A stretch of DNA of 64,000 bases. Source: an uncultured Kiritimatiellota bacterium. Lineage in GTDB: Bacteria; Verrucomicrobiota; Kiritimatiellia; RFP12; UBA1067. The notes beneath the pieces were generated by a model, which saw only the letters and a list, made by a program, of their open reading frames with translations, was not told the DNA's origin and made no database searches. Shown piece after piece: positions 53,149 through 60,419 of the stretch. Location of the stretch: assembly GCA_934643865.1 (NCBI GenBank), contig CAKUCX010000014.1, forward strand, positions 3,589 through 67,588. The letters run 5' to 3'. How positions within the stretch are numbered: position 1 is the first letter of the stretch; every line of letters begins with the position of its first letter. The translations under genes and the position numbers were made by a program.

Positions 53149-55222
53149 CGCGGTTCCCTCCTGTCTTCCCTTCGTGTTGTCGCTTCCCCTCGCCCGCGCC
53201 CCGCGCCGACGGGGCGCGGCGAACGGGGACGGGCACGAAGTCAACCAGCCGCCGGTCGAAGTCCACCTTCTCGACGCGCACCTTCAGGCGCGCGCCGACG
53301 CCCCAGGTCTTTCCGCCGCCCACGAGTTCCTCGCGCACGTCGTCCCACCGCAGGTAGGCGTTGGAGAGACGCGAGACGTGGACCATGCCGCCCACCGCAA
53401 GCGCGGGCAGGTCCACGAAGACGCCGTAGCGCGTACACTTGGAGACGACGGCGTCGAAGGCGTTCTCCGCGCCGCCCCGTTCCAGCACCATCTGCAGGTA
53501 GCGGTACTTCTTGATCTCGTCGAGCGCACGCTCGGCATCGTCCGCATTCTGCTCGCGCTCCGAACAGTGGAGCGCCGCCGCGTTGAGCCAGCCGAGGTCG
53601 AGGCGCCCGCCCTTGCCCGCGATCCAGGACGCCAGCTGGCGGTGCAGCACAAGGTCCGGGTAGCGCCGGATCGGGCTCGTGAAATGGGCATAGTACTTCT
53701 TCGCGAGGCCGAAGTGCCCGATCGCCTTCGCCGAGTAGAGCGCCCGCTTCATCGCGCGCAGCACCATCACCGAGAGGACGCCTTCAAGCGGCGAGCCCTT
53801 GATCTTCTTCAGGAACTTCGCGAGGTTCTTCTGGTTGGAGAGGTCGCCGCAGGCGATGCCGAGCTTCGCGAGGTTCGCGCGCAGGTCCTCCAGCTTCTCG
53901 GGGTCCGGCGCCTCGTGGAGGCGCGCGAGGATCTTCACGCCGCGCGTCCAGAGTTCCTTCGCGACGGCCTCGTTCGCCGCCACCATGCACTCCTCGACCA
54001 GCTGGTGCGATTCGTCGTAGGGCCGCACCGCGATGCCGGTCATCATCCCGTGCGCGTCGACCTGGATCTCGGCCTCGGGCACCTCCATGTCGAGCGCGCC
54101 CGCCGCGAAGCGGTTCTTCCGCAGCTGCTGCGCAAGTTCGTGGATGGCGTGGACGACCTTCCGCTCCGCCGGTTTCAGCTTCGGCCCCGAAACCTTCTCG
54201 CCCTTCAGCTCCGCCATCACCTGCTCGTAGGTGAAGCGCGCCTTGGAGCGGATGACGGACTTCGCGAACGCGCGCGCGATGTAGGCGCCCTTCGCGTCGA
54301 AGGTGAGGAAGGCGGAGAAGGCGAGGCGGTCCTCGCCGGGGACGAGCGAGCAGACGCCGTTCGAGAGCTGTTCGGGCAGCATCGGCACGACCTTGTCGAC
54401 GAGGTAGACCGAGGTCGAGCGCCGGTACGCCTCGCGGTCGAGCGCGCTGCCGGGCGTGACGAAGTGCGAGACGTCCGCGATGTGGACACCGAGGACGCGG
54501 TTGCCCGCCTTGTCCGTCTCAAGGGAGAGCGCGTCGTCGTAGTCGCGCGCCGACTCGGGGTCGCACGTGAAGATGAACGTCTTCCGCAGGTCGAGCCGCC
54601 CGGCCGGGACGCGGCCGCGCGCCTTCGGCAGCACGCCCACGCGCTCCGCCTCGGCGACGACCTTCGGCGGGAAGGATTCGGGCAGGTCGAACTGCTTCAT
54701 GACGGCGAGCGTGTCGAGGGAGGGGTCGTCCGCCGGGCCGATCACGTCCGTGATCTCGCCCTCGGGGGCGAGGCGCGGGTTCTCCCAGCGCACGAAGCGC
54801 ATCACGACGCGGTCGTTCAGCCGCGCGCCGTGCGCGTCCGGCACGATGAACTCCTGGCGGAAGGCCGGCGAGAGCGGCTGCACGCGCGTGAAGCGCCCCA
54901 GCGAGGCGACCGTGCCCACGATCGAGCGCGGCGCGCGCGCGTCGATCCGCAGGATGCGCCCCTCCGGCCCCTTCTTGCCCGCGTCGCCCGCCGGGCCCTT
55001 CCGCCTGCGGCCCGCCCCCTGCGGCTTGAGCGCAATCGTCACCGTGTCGCCCACGAGGGCCGTGCCGAGGTCTTCGCGCTCGATCCACGTCGCCTCGTTC
55101 GTCTCCGGGTCGACGAGGAAGCCCGCGCCGCTGCGCGCCATGTGCAGCTCGCCCGTCATCGTCCCCGCCGCGCGGGGCGCCTGCCCGCGCCTCGAATGTT
55201 CTCTTTTCCTGTTCATCTCCAC
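53084..55222 (-). CDS. rnr: Ribonuclease R (RNB-type 3'-5' exoribonuclease)
   Basis: The 712-residue enzyme degrades structured RNA and helps mRNA/tRNA turnover. A cold-shock-like RNA-binding N-terminus is followed by the RNB catalytic core with the metal-binding aspartates in FTCDPESARDYDDALSLE and the signature YYAHFTSPIRRYPDLVLHR, then an S1 domain (FDAVVSKCTRYGVFVDLPAL). The C-terminal tail is basic. GTG 55222, 5 nt after AAGGGA, is taken as the start; ATG 55216 is also possible. The tail overlaps the C39-like gene. Confidence 0.95.
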   Translation of the reverse strand: MEMNRKREHSRRGQAPRAAGTMTGELHMARSGAGFLVDPETNEATWIEREDLGTALVGDTVTIALKPQGAGRRRKGPAGDAGKKGPEGRILRIDARAPRSIVGTVASLGRFTRVQPLSPAFRQEFIVPDAHGARLNDRVVMRFVRWENPRLAPEGEITDVIGPADDPSLDTLAVMKQFDLPESFPPKVVAEAERVGVLPKARGRVPAGRLDLRKTFIFTCDPESARDYDDALSLETDKAGNRVLGVHIADVSHFVTPGSALDREAYRRSTSVYLVDKVVPMLPEQLSNGVCSLVPGEDRLAFSAFLTFDAKGAYIARAFAKSVIRSKARFTYEQVMAELKGEKVSGPKLKPAERKVVHAIHELAQQLRKNRFAAGALDMEVPEAEIQVDAHGMMTGIAVRPYDESHQLVEECMVAANEAVAKELWTRGVKILARLHEAPDPEKLEDLRANLAKLGIACGDLSNQKNLAKFLKKIKGSPLEGVLSVMVLRAMKRALYSAKAIGHFGLAKKYYAHFTSPIRRYPDLVLHRQLASWIAGKGGRLDLGWLNAAALHCSEREQNADDAERALDEIKKYRYLQMVLERGGAENAFDAVVSKCTRYGVFVDLPALAVGGMVHVSRLSNAYLRWDDVREELVGGGKTWGVGARLKVRVEKVDFDRRLVDFVPVPVRRAPSARGAGEGKRQHEGKTGGNRDDEKGHSSGRAGGRRRGTRRS

Positions 55223-55264
55223 AAGAGTCCCTTCTGCCAGACGTGTCCGTTGGGCCTCGTCCGT

Positions 55265-55273
55265 AGTTTAGCA
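55265..55273 (-). promoter_or_regulatory. Extended -10 promoter of rnr
   Basis: Minus-strand TGCTAAACT. The leader is about 40 nt and contains AAGGGA before the start codon. Confidence 0.55.
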
Positions 55274-55326
55274 CAATTCGCGCCCATGAGGGGGGCATGC
55301 CCGGCGCGGCGAAGGCGCGAAACGAA

Positions 55327-55359
55327 ACGAAGCCCGGCCAACGATGGCGCGGGCTTCGT
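55327..55359 (-). terminator. Terminator-like inverted repeat after secG
   Basis: A perfect 10-bp inverted repeat ACGAAGCCCG / CGGGCTTCGT with a 13-nt loop lies downstream of the secG stop. On the minus strand it is followed by TTCGTTTCG, a moderately U-rich tail. Confidence 0.7.
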
Positions 55360-55391
55360 CCTCCTCATGCCGGAACACCTTCTCCGTCGCT

Positions 55392-55838
55392 TCACTTCGC
55401 GGCGGGCGCCGCCGGCTTTTCGGCGGGCGCGGGCGCCGGTTTCTCGGCGGGTGCGGGCGGCTTCTCGGCGGGTGCGGGCGCCACCGGCTTCTCGGGAGCG
55501 GGGAGCGTCTGCTTGAGCGCTTCAGGGTCAAGGCGCAGCGGCTGCTGCGCCTCCTTCTGGGCCGGAGCCTGCTCGCCCGCCATCACGGAACCCGCGTGAG
55601 GATCGCTCTTGGAGGTGAAGCGCGCGAGCGCGAGCGTGTTGACGAGGAAGATTGCGCCCAGCCAGGCCGTCACCTTGATGAGGACGTTGCCGGCATTCGC
55701 GCCGAACACCGCCTCGCCCATGCCGCCGGCGAGGCCGCCCAGGCCGCCCTCCTTCGGCTTCTGCAGCATCACGACAAGCGCGAGCAGCAGGCACACGACG
55801 ACTTCGACGACATACAGGAACCCGATCAAGATGCTCAT
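55392..55838 (-). CDS. secG: Preprotein translocase subunit SecG
   Basis: SecG is a small partner of SecYE in protein export. The 148-residue protein has two transmembrane helices (about 1-24 and 52-72) and the conserved cytoplasmic loop between them (MLQKPKEGGLGGLAGGMGEAVFG). The C-terminal half is an extra low-complexity tail of repeated PAPAEKP/PAPAEKPAA units, making it longer than many SecG proteins. Ribosome site AAAGGTAGAAG. It follows the hisI-like gene by 64 bp and is closed by a terminator-like hairpin. Confidence 0.92.
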   Translation of the reverse strand: MSILIGFLYVVEVVVCLLLALVVMLQKPKEGGLGGLAGGMGEAVFGANAGNVLIKVTAWLGAIFLVNTLALARFTSKSDPHAGSVMAGEQAPAQKEAQQPLRLDPEALKQTLPAPEKPVAPAPAEKPPAPAEKPAPAPAEKPAAPAAK

Positions 55839-55902
55839 GTTCTTCTACCTTTTCTTTTCATCTCCGGCGGCGGCGACGGGCCGCGCGCCGAAATCACTTC
55901 GC

Positions 55903-56349
55903 TCAGGGGTCGACAAACGTCAGCTTCCGCGTCTCGAAGTCGATCTTCCGATAGTAGCAGTTGCGCGGCGCGCCCGCCTTGTTCTTCGTGTGGCAGATGC
56001 CGCCCCGGCACGGACGCACGACGTAGAGGAGCGAATTCTGCTCGCAGTTGACATACGCCTCCAGGAGGTCGAACGTCTCGCCGCTCGTCTCGCCCTTGAA
56101 CCAGAGCGTGTTGCGGCTCGTGGACCAGAGGATGAGCTTGCGCTTCGCGAAGGACTCCTTCATCGCATACTCGTTCGTGTACGCAACGAGAATGACCTCC
56201 TTCGTGTCGGCGTTCTGCACCGCGACCGGGATGACGCCCGGATCGCACGCCGCCGTGCCGGCCGCGCGCGTGTCGGCGACCTGCCGGCCGACCTTCTCCA
56301 GCTTCGTGAAGTCGAGCGTGAGCTCGGAAGATTCTTCTATCTGTCCCAT
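55903..56349 (-). CDS. hisI: HisI-like phosphoribosyl-AMP cyclohydrolase
   Basis: The family hydrolyses the adenine ring of phosphoribosyl-AMP in histidine synthesis using zinc and magnesium. The 148-residue protein matches the fold: IPVAVQNADTKEVILVAYTNE, STSRNTLWFKGETSGETF, and cysteines in GGICHTKN and PRNCYYRKI. The usual acidic DCDxD metal motif appears here as NCEQN, so the magnesium site is altered. No other his genes are in the window. It is a good family match with some doubt about exact activity. Confidence 0.85.
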   Translation of the reverse strand: MGQIEESSELTLDFTKLEKVGRQVADTRAAGTAACDPGVIPVAVQNADTKEVILVAYTNEYAMKESFAKRKLILWSTSRNTLWFKGETSGETFDLLEAYVNCEQNSLLYVVRPCRGGICHTKNKAGAPRNCYYRKIDFETRKLTFVDP

Positions 56350-56360
56350 ACGAGCGGGTT

Positions 56361-56369
56361 ATTATACCA
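56361..56369 (-). promoter_or_regulatory. Extended -10 promoter of hisI/secG
   Basis: Minus-strand TGGTATAAT, overlapping the TAA stop of gltX. It is the closest match to consensus among the extended -10 sites here, ending 11 nt before ATG 56349. Confidence 0.65.
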
Positions 56370-57672
56370 TATTGGCGGCGCGGCGCAAGCGGGCAACCGT
56401 CTTTTCCCGCCCGAGAAGCTCGCACGCCTCGAAAAGCCCGATGCCCTCGCCGCGCCCCGAGACGGCCACGCGGACGGGGTGGACCCACGGGCCCATGCCC
56501 TGCCCCTGCGCGAGATCCCTCACCATCGCCTCGCCGGCGGCGGCCGTGAACGGCTCCAGCACCTCGAAGCGGTTGGCAAGATCGAGGAGAAGATCCTTCA
56601 CGCCCTCCTTCTTCAGGCGCTTTTCGACGGCCTTCTCGTCGAACGGATAGTCGTCCGTGAAGAAGTAGGCGCAGTTGCCGGGGATGTCGCTCCAGAACTT
56701 CGTGCGGATCTGCAGCTGCTCGACGAGCAGGTCGAGGTTGAAGCCCTCGGGCACCGCAAGCCCCGCCGCCGCGACGCGCTTCAGCAGCTCGGCGCGGTAC
56801 GTCTCCTTCGGCGCGCGGCGGATGTACTCGCCGTTCATCCACTGGAGTTTCTTGATGTCGAACTTCGCCGCCGTGACGTGGACCTTCTCGACGTCGAACA
56901 GCTGGATCATCTCCTCGCGCGTCAGCACCTCACGGTCGTCGCCCGGGTTCCACCCGAGGAGGAGGAGGTAGTTGAAGAGCGCCTCCGGGAGGTAGCCGTT
57001 CGCGCGGAACTCGCCCACGAACGCCGCGCCGTCGCGCTTCGAGTAGGGCTTGCCCTGGGCGTTCACGATCATCGAGAGGTGGCCGTACTTCGGCGGCTGC
57101 GCGCCGAGCGCCTTGAAGAGCTCGATGTGCTTGAAGGTGTTCTCCACGTGGTCGTCGCCGCGAATGACGTGCGTAATGCCCTGGTCGATGTCATCCACGA
57201 CGTTCGCGAGGTGGAAGATCGGCGAGCCGTCGGAACGGACGATCGCGAAGTCCTGCACGTCCTCGGCCTTCTTCTCCATGTGCCCCTTCACGAGGTCGTC
57301 GTACGCGAGGACGCCCTCCTTCGGCATCCGGAACATGACGACCTTGCCCGTCTTGCCGTCGCGGCTCGTGCGCTCGCATTCGTAGGCACGGCCGGAGGCG
57401 AGGAGCTGCTGCACGCACGCGAGGTGGCGGGCGAGGTTCTTCGTCTGGTACACGGCGGGCTCGTCGTAGTCGAGCCCCAGCCATTCCATGCACGCCAGCA
57501 GCGCCTGGATCGCCTCGGGCGTCGAGCGTTCGAGGTCGGTATCCTCAATGCGCAGCAGGAATTTGCCGCCCGTGTGGCGGGCGTAGAGCCAGTTGTAGAT
57601 GGCGGCACGGATGTTGCCGATATGGACCTTGCCCGTCGGCGACGGGGCGAAGCGAACGCGGATGTCTGACAT
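56362..57672 (-). CDS. gltX: Glutamyl-tRNA synthetase
   Basis: This class I synthetase charges tRNA-Glu. The 436-residue protein starts at ATG 57672 with RFAPSPTGKVHIGNIRAAIYNWL, containing the HIGH-like motif HIGN, then LLRIEDTDLERST, HVIRGDDHVENTFKH and the KMSKS-like motif PYSKRDG. It is shorter than most bacterial GluRS. Where the zinc-binding insertion normally follows the conserved YxC, this protein reads AYECERTSRDGKTGKVVMFRMP, lacking about 40 residues and most of the metal ligands. The anticodon-binding C-terminus is present. Confidence 0.95.
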   Translation of the reverse strand: MSDIRVRFAPSPTGKVHIGNIRAAIYNWLYARHTGGKFLLRIEDTDLERSTPEAIQALLACMEWLGLDYDEPAVYQTKNLARHLACVQQLLASGRAYECERTSRDGKTGKVVMFRMPKEGVLAYDDLVKGHMEKKAEDVQDFAIVRSDGSPIFHLANVVDDIDQGITHVIRGDDHVENTFKHIELFKALGAQPPKYGHLSMIVNAQGKPYSKRDGAAFVGEFRANGYLPEALFNYLLLLGWNPGDDREVLTREEMIQLFDVEKVHVTAAKFDIKKLQWMNGEYIRRAPKETYRAELLKRVAAAGLAVPEGFNLDLLVEQLQIRTKFWSDIPGNCAYFFTDDYPFDEKAVEKRLKKEGVKDLLLDLANRFEVLEPFTAAAGEAMVRDLAQGQGMGPWVHPVRVAVSGRGEGIGLFEACELLGREKTVARLRRAANMV

Positions 57673-57682
57673 GGCGGCGGAT

Positions 57683-57691
57683 AGTATAGCA
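57683..57691 (-). promoter_or_regulatory. Extended -10 promoter of gltX
   Basis: Minus-strand TGCTATACT, ending 10 nt before ATG 57672, so the leader is only a few bases. It lies within 24 bp of the end of the preceding glycosidase gene. Confidence 0.6.
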
Positions 57692-57695
57692 CAGT

Positions 57696-60356
57696 TCAGG
57701 CGCCGGGGCGCGCGAGGAGGAAGGCGCGGGGGCCGCGCACCTCGAAGACGACGCGCTCGCCCTCCTTCCCGAAGTAGCCGCCGTAGCCGAAGCTGATGCG
57801 CACGATGTCCTCGGCGCGCAGGCGCGCGGGCTTCGCGCTCGCAGGGACGTGGTGCGGGGAGAAGTCCGCAAACGCGCACGTCACCTCGCATGCGCCCTTC
57901 TCGGAGAGGGAGGCGAGCCCCCGGGCATACCAGTTGGCGCCGTCCCGCGTCCTGAGGAAGACGCCGCACGTGGCCTGCCCCCCCGTCGACGCGGGGACGC
58001 GCACCGAGAAGGAGACGCCCTTGGCCGTCCGGGGGAGCGGCGGCGCGCCGTAGACGAAGTTGAGGAACGCGAACGTATCGACGCCGCCCTTCGTGAGCGT
58101 CGTCTCGACGCGCCGCCAGCCGTCCGCGGCCTCCGAAAACGAGCCGTCGACGAACGTCCCCTTCCCCAGCTCAAGGCGCGGCGCGGGCGCGGCGAGCGGC
58201 GCGAGGACGGGCTCGAACGGCGCGGCGGCGGCCGGGTCCAGACGGCCGTCGACGGGCGTCTCCGTCGTGAGGACGACGCCCCCGTAGGGCGGCAGGTCGA
58301 GCGCGAGGTCGCCCGCGCCCGACGTCGCGCGCCCGACGCGCGGGTTCCAGATGCGCGCCGCGACGCCGCCCGCGAGGCGCACCGCGCCGCTCCAGGCGTC
58401 GGGCGAATCGTTCAGGACGAAGAAGACGTCGCCCGAGGCCGTGCGCCGATGGGCCGTGCGGAGCACGTCCTCCGGCCCGGCGACGCGCCGCAGCGCGGGC
58501 TCGTGGCGGGCGTCGAGGACGTCCGCGAGGAGGACCGTGCGGGCGTCGTCGAGGAACGTCCAGTTCGCCGCGAGGCGCGCGACCTCCGCATCGGGGAAGG
58601 CCGTGCGGGAGTTGCGGGGGCGTGCGCCGAGCGCGAGGACGAGGCCGCCCGCCTTCCTGAACGCCTCCAACTTCCGCGCCGCGCCGACGGGGAGCGTGGA
58701 GACGCCCGGCAGGAGAACCGTGCGCCAGCGCAGGTCGCCCTTCGCGAGCAGGCCGTTCCGCACCTCCGCCCGCTCAAGCGTCTCCGCGTCCACGAAGAGG
58801 AAGGAGCGATTCGCCGCGAACAGCGCGCGCCCGGCGGCGTTGACCAGATTCGCCGTGTACCGCGCCGCCGCGCCGCCCCCGCCGTGCCGCTGGGGCTCGA
58901 AGCCGACCATGAGCGAATCCGCCGGGTAGAGGAGCGCGATGTCCGCCGCCGCGTGCCCCTCGCGCAGGAACGTGAGCGTGCGGCCGACCTCCTCGTTGAT
59001 CGCGACGCGCGCGGCGCGGGAGAACGGCCTCCAGCGGTAGTAGCTCGTGAACGTGTTCACGCCGCCCCAGATCTGGCGGTTGAGCGAACCGACGACCTCC
59101 CGCGCGCTCACCTGGTAGACGGGGCGCGTGTCGCCCGGCTTGCGATGGCGCTGGCCGTAGTCGCTCGCCTCGCTCATCACGTAGCGCGACCCGTTGAGCG
59201 CGCCCGCGCTTCCGACGAGGAGCGGCGTGAGCCACGTCACCTGGGCGGGCACGCTCTGGAGCATGTCGCAGCTCGGCGCAGAGAGGCCGCGCAGGACCTT
59301 GAAGAAGTCGCCGTAGAGGGGCACGTGGGCGACGAGGCCCTCCTCGGCGAGGAGGTGCCCGCCGCTTGCGATGCCGTTCGCGTCCGCCCACTTCGTGAGC
59401 TGCCCCGTATAGTTCTTCGCCACGCGGTCGCCGACCATCGACCAGAACCGGTGGCGCGTCGCCGCGACGGCGCCCTCGGACGCGCCGTGGACGAGCGCGG
59501 GCACGTCCTCCGCGAGCGGGCGGCCCGTCTCCCGCTTCCACGCCGCGAGAAGCTCGTCGCTCACGGGCAGACAGAGGTAGGGCATCGGGCGCATCCACAT
59601 CGTCATGAGCGAGGGCTCGTCCGTGAAGGTGGAGGCGATGTGCGCAAGCGCGGGCCCCAGCTCCCGCCTGTAGGCGTCGTGCGTGAGCGCGATGAACCGC
59701 GCCGTCGGCTCGGCCATGAGGAGGTTCGGGTAGGCGTACTTGTAGGGGCTCACCGAGAGGGAGATGTGCGTGCCCTCGCGGATAAAGTCGTCGGTGACGA
59801 CATAGACCGTCTCGCCCGTCCCGTCCGCCGACGGGCGGCGCAGCGTCGCGACAGGCCGGCCGGGCGGCGGCGGCGGCAGGGCCGAGGAGCCGGCGGGCGT
59901 GTTCGTCACGGCGACGAGGTAGGCGCGCGCCTGCCACTCGGGGTGTCCTTCGAGCGTCTTGCCCCCCGCCGTGCCGCTGGGATAGCCCTTCTCGTCGTAG
60001 AGCCAGACGGCGAGGCCGCGCGCATGGGCCGCCTCGACCTTGTGGCGGAAGGCCGCCCAGTCGGCGGGCACGTCGAGGTAGCCGTCGAAGTTCACGTTGC
60101 CCGCGAAGCCGCCGAAGCCGTCGGCCACGAGATCGGCGAGGACGGCGTCGACCTTCGCAGGCTCGTTCGGCTGCCCGTGCTGGATCGGGAGGATGCGGGA
60201 AGCGGCGGGCGGGTTCGCGAAGCGCACGTCGCGCGGCGCGTCCTCCGGCGCATAGACGGTCCCGCCGAAGGCCGCGCAGGACGCGGCGGCAAGGAGGAAC
60301 GAAGCGAGCGGACGTCCCGCGCGCGGCGTGCGCAGATGCGCGTGTTCGGCTGTCAT
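57696..60356 (-). CDS. Secreted glycoside hydrolase, GH106/GH42-like barrel type
   Basis: The 886-residue protein starts at ATG 60356, 9 nt after AAAGGA; an in-frame ATG at 60374 has no ribosome site. A signal peptide (ASFLLAAASCAAFGGTVYA) is followed by a barrel with GLAVWLYDEKGYPSGTAGG and ASTFTDEPSLMTMWMRP, where the acidic residues fit a retaining or inverting TIM-barrel glycosidase. It includes GGVNTFTSYYRWRPFS, a flavodoxin-like segment (VLLPGVSTLPVGAARKLEAFRKAGG) and a C-terminal jelly roll. The layout resembles GH106-related enzymes. Substrate not readable. It follows the LamG protein gene at 60420 by 63 bp, probably in one operon. Confidence 0.82.
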   Translation of the reverse strand: MTAEHAHLRTPRAGRPLASFLLAAASCAAFGGTVYAPEDAPRDVRFANPPAASRILPIQHGQPNEPAKVDAVLADLVADGFGGFAGNVNFDGYLDVPADWAAFRHKVEAAHARGLAVWLYDEKGYPSGTAGGKTLEGHPEWQARAYLVAVTNTPAGSSALPPPPPGRPVATLRRPSADGTGETVYVVTDDFIREGTHISLSVSPYKYAYPNLLMAEPTARFIALTHDAYRRELGPALAHIASTFTDEPSLMTMWMRPMPYLCLPVSDELLAAWKRETGRPLAEDVPALVHGASEGAVAATRHRFWSMVGDRVAKNYTGQLTKWADANGIASGGHLLAEEGLVAHVPLYGDFFKVLRGLSAPSCDMLQSVPAQVTWLTPLLVGSAGALNGSRYVMSEASDYGQRHRKPGDTRPVYQVSAREVVGSLNRQIWGGVNTFTSYYRWRPFSRAARVAINEEVGRTLTFLREGHAAADIALLYPADSLMVGFEPQRHGGGGAAARYTANLVNAAGRALFAANRSFLFVDAETLERAEVRNGLLAKGDLRWRTVLLPGVSTLPVGAARKLEAFRKAGGLVLALGARPRNSRTAFPDAEVARLAANWTFLDDARTVLLADVLDARHEPALRRVAGPEDVLRTAHRRTASGDVFFVLNDSPDAWSGAVRLAGGVAARIWNPRVGRATSGAGDLALDLPPYGGVVLTTETPVDGRLDPAAAAPFEPVLAPLAAPAPRLELGKGTFVDGSFSEAADGWRRVETTLTKGGVDTFAFLNFVYGAPPLPRTAKGVSFSVRVPASTGGQATCGVFLRTRDGANWYARGLASLSEKGACEVTCAFADFSPHHVPASAKPARLRAEDIVRISFGYGGYFGKEGERVVFEVRGPRAFLLARPGA

Positions 60357-60419
60357 CGAGGCTGTTCCTTTCATGTTATGGCTCTCTTTCCCGTCGGGTC
60401 CCTGCGCGCCGCCGGACGG

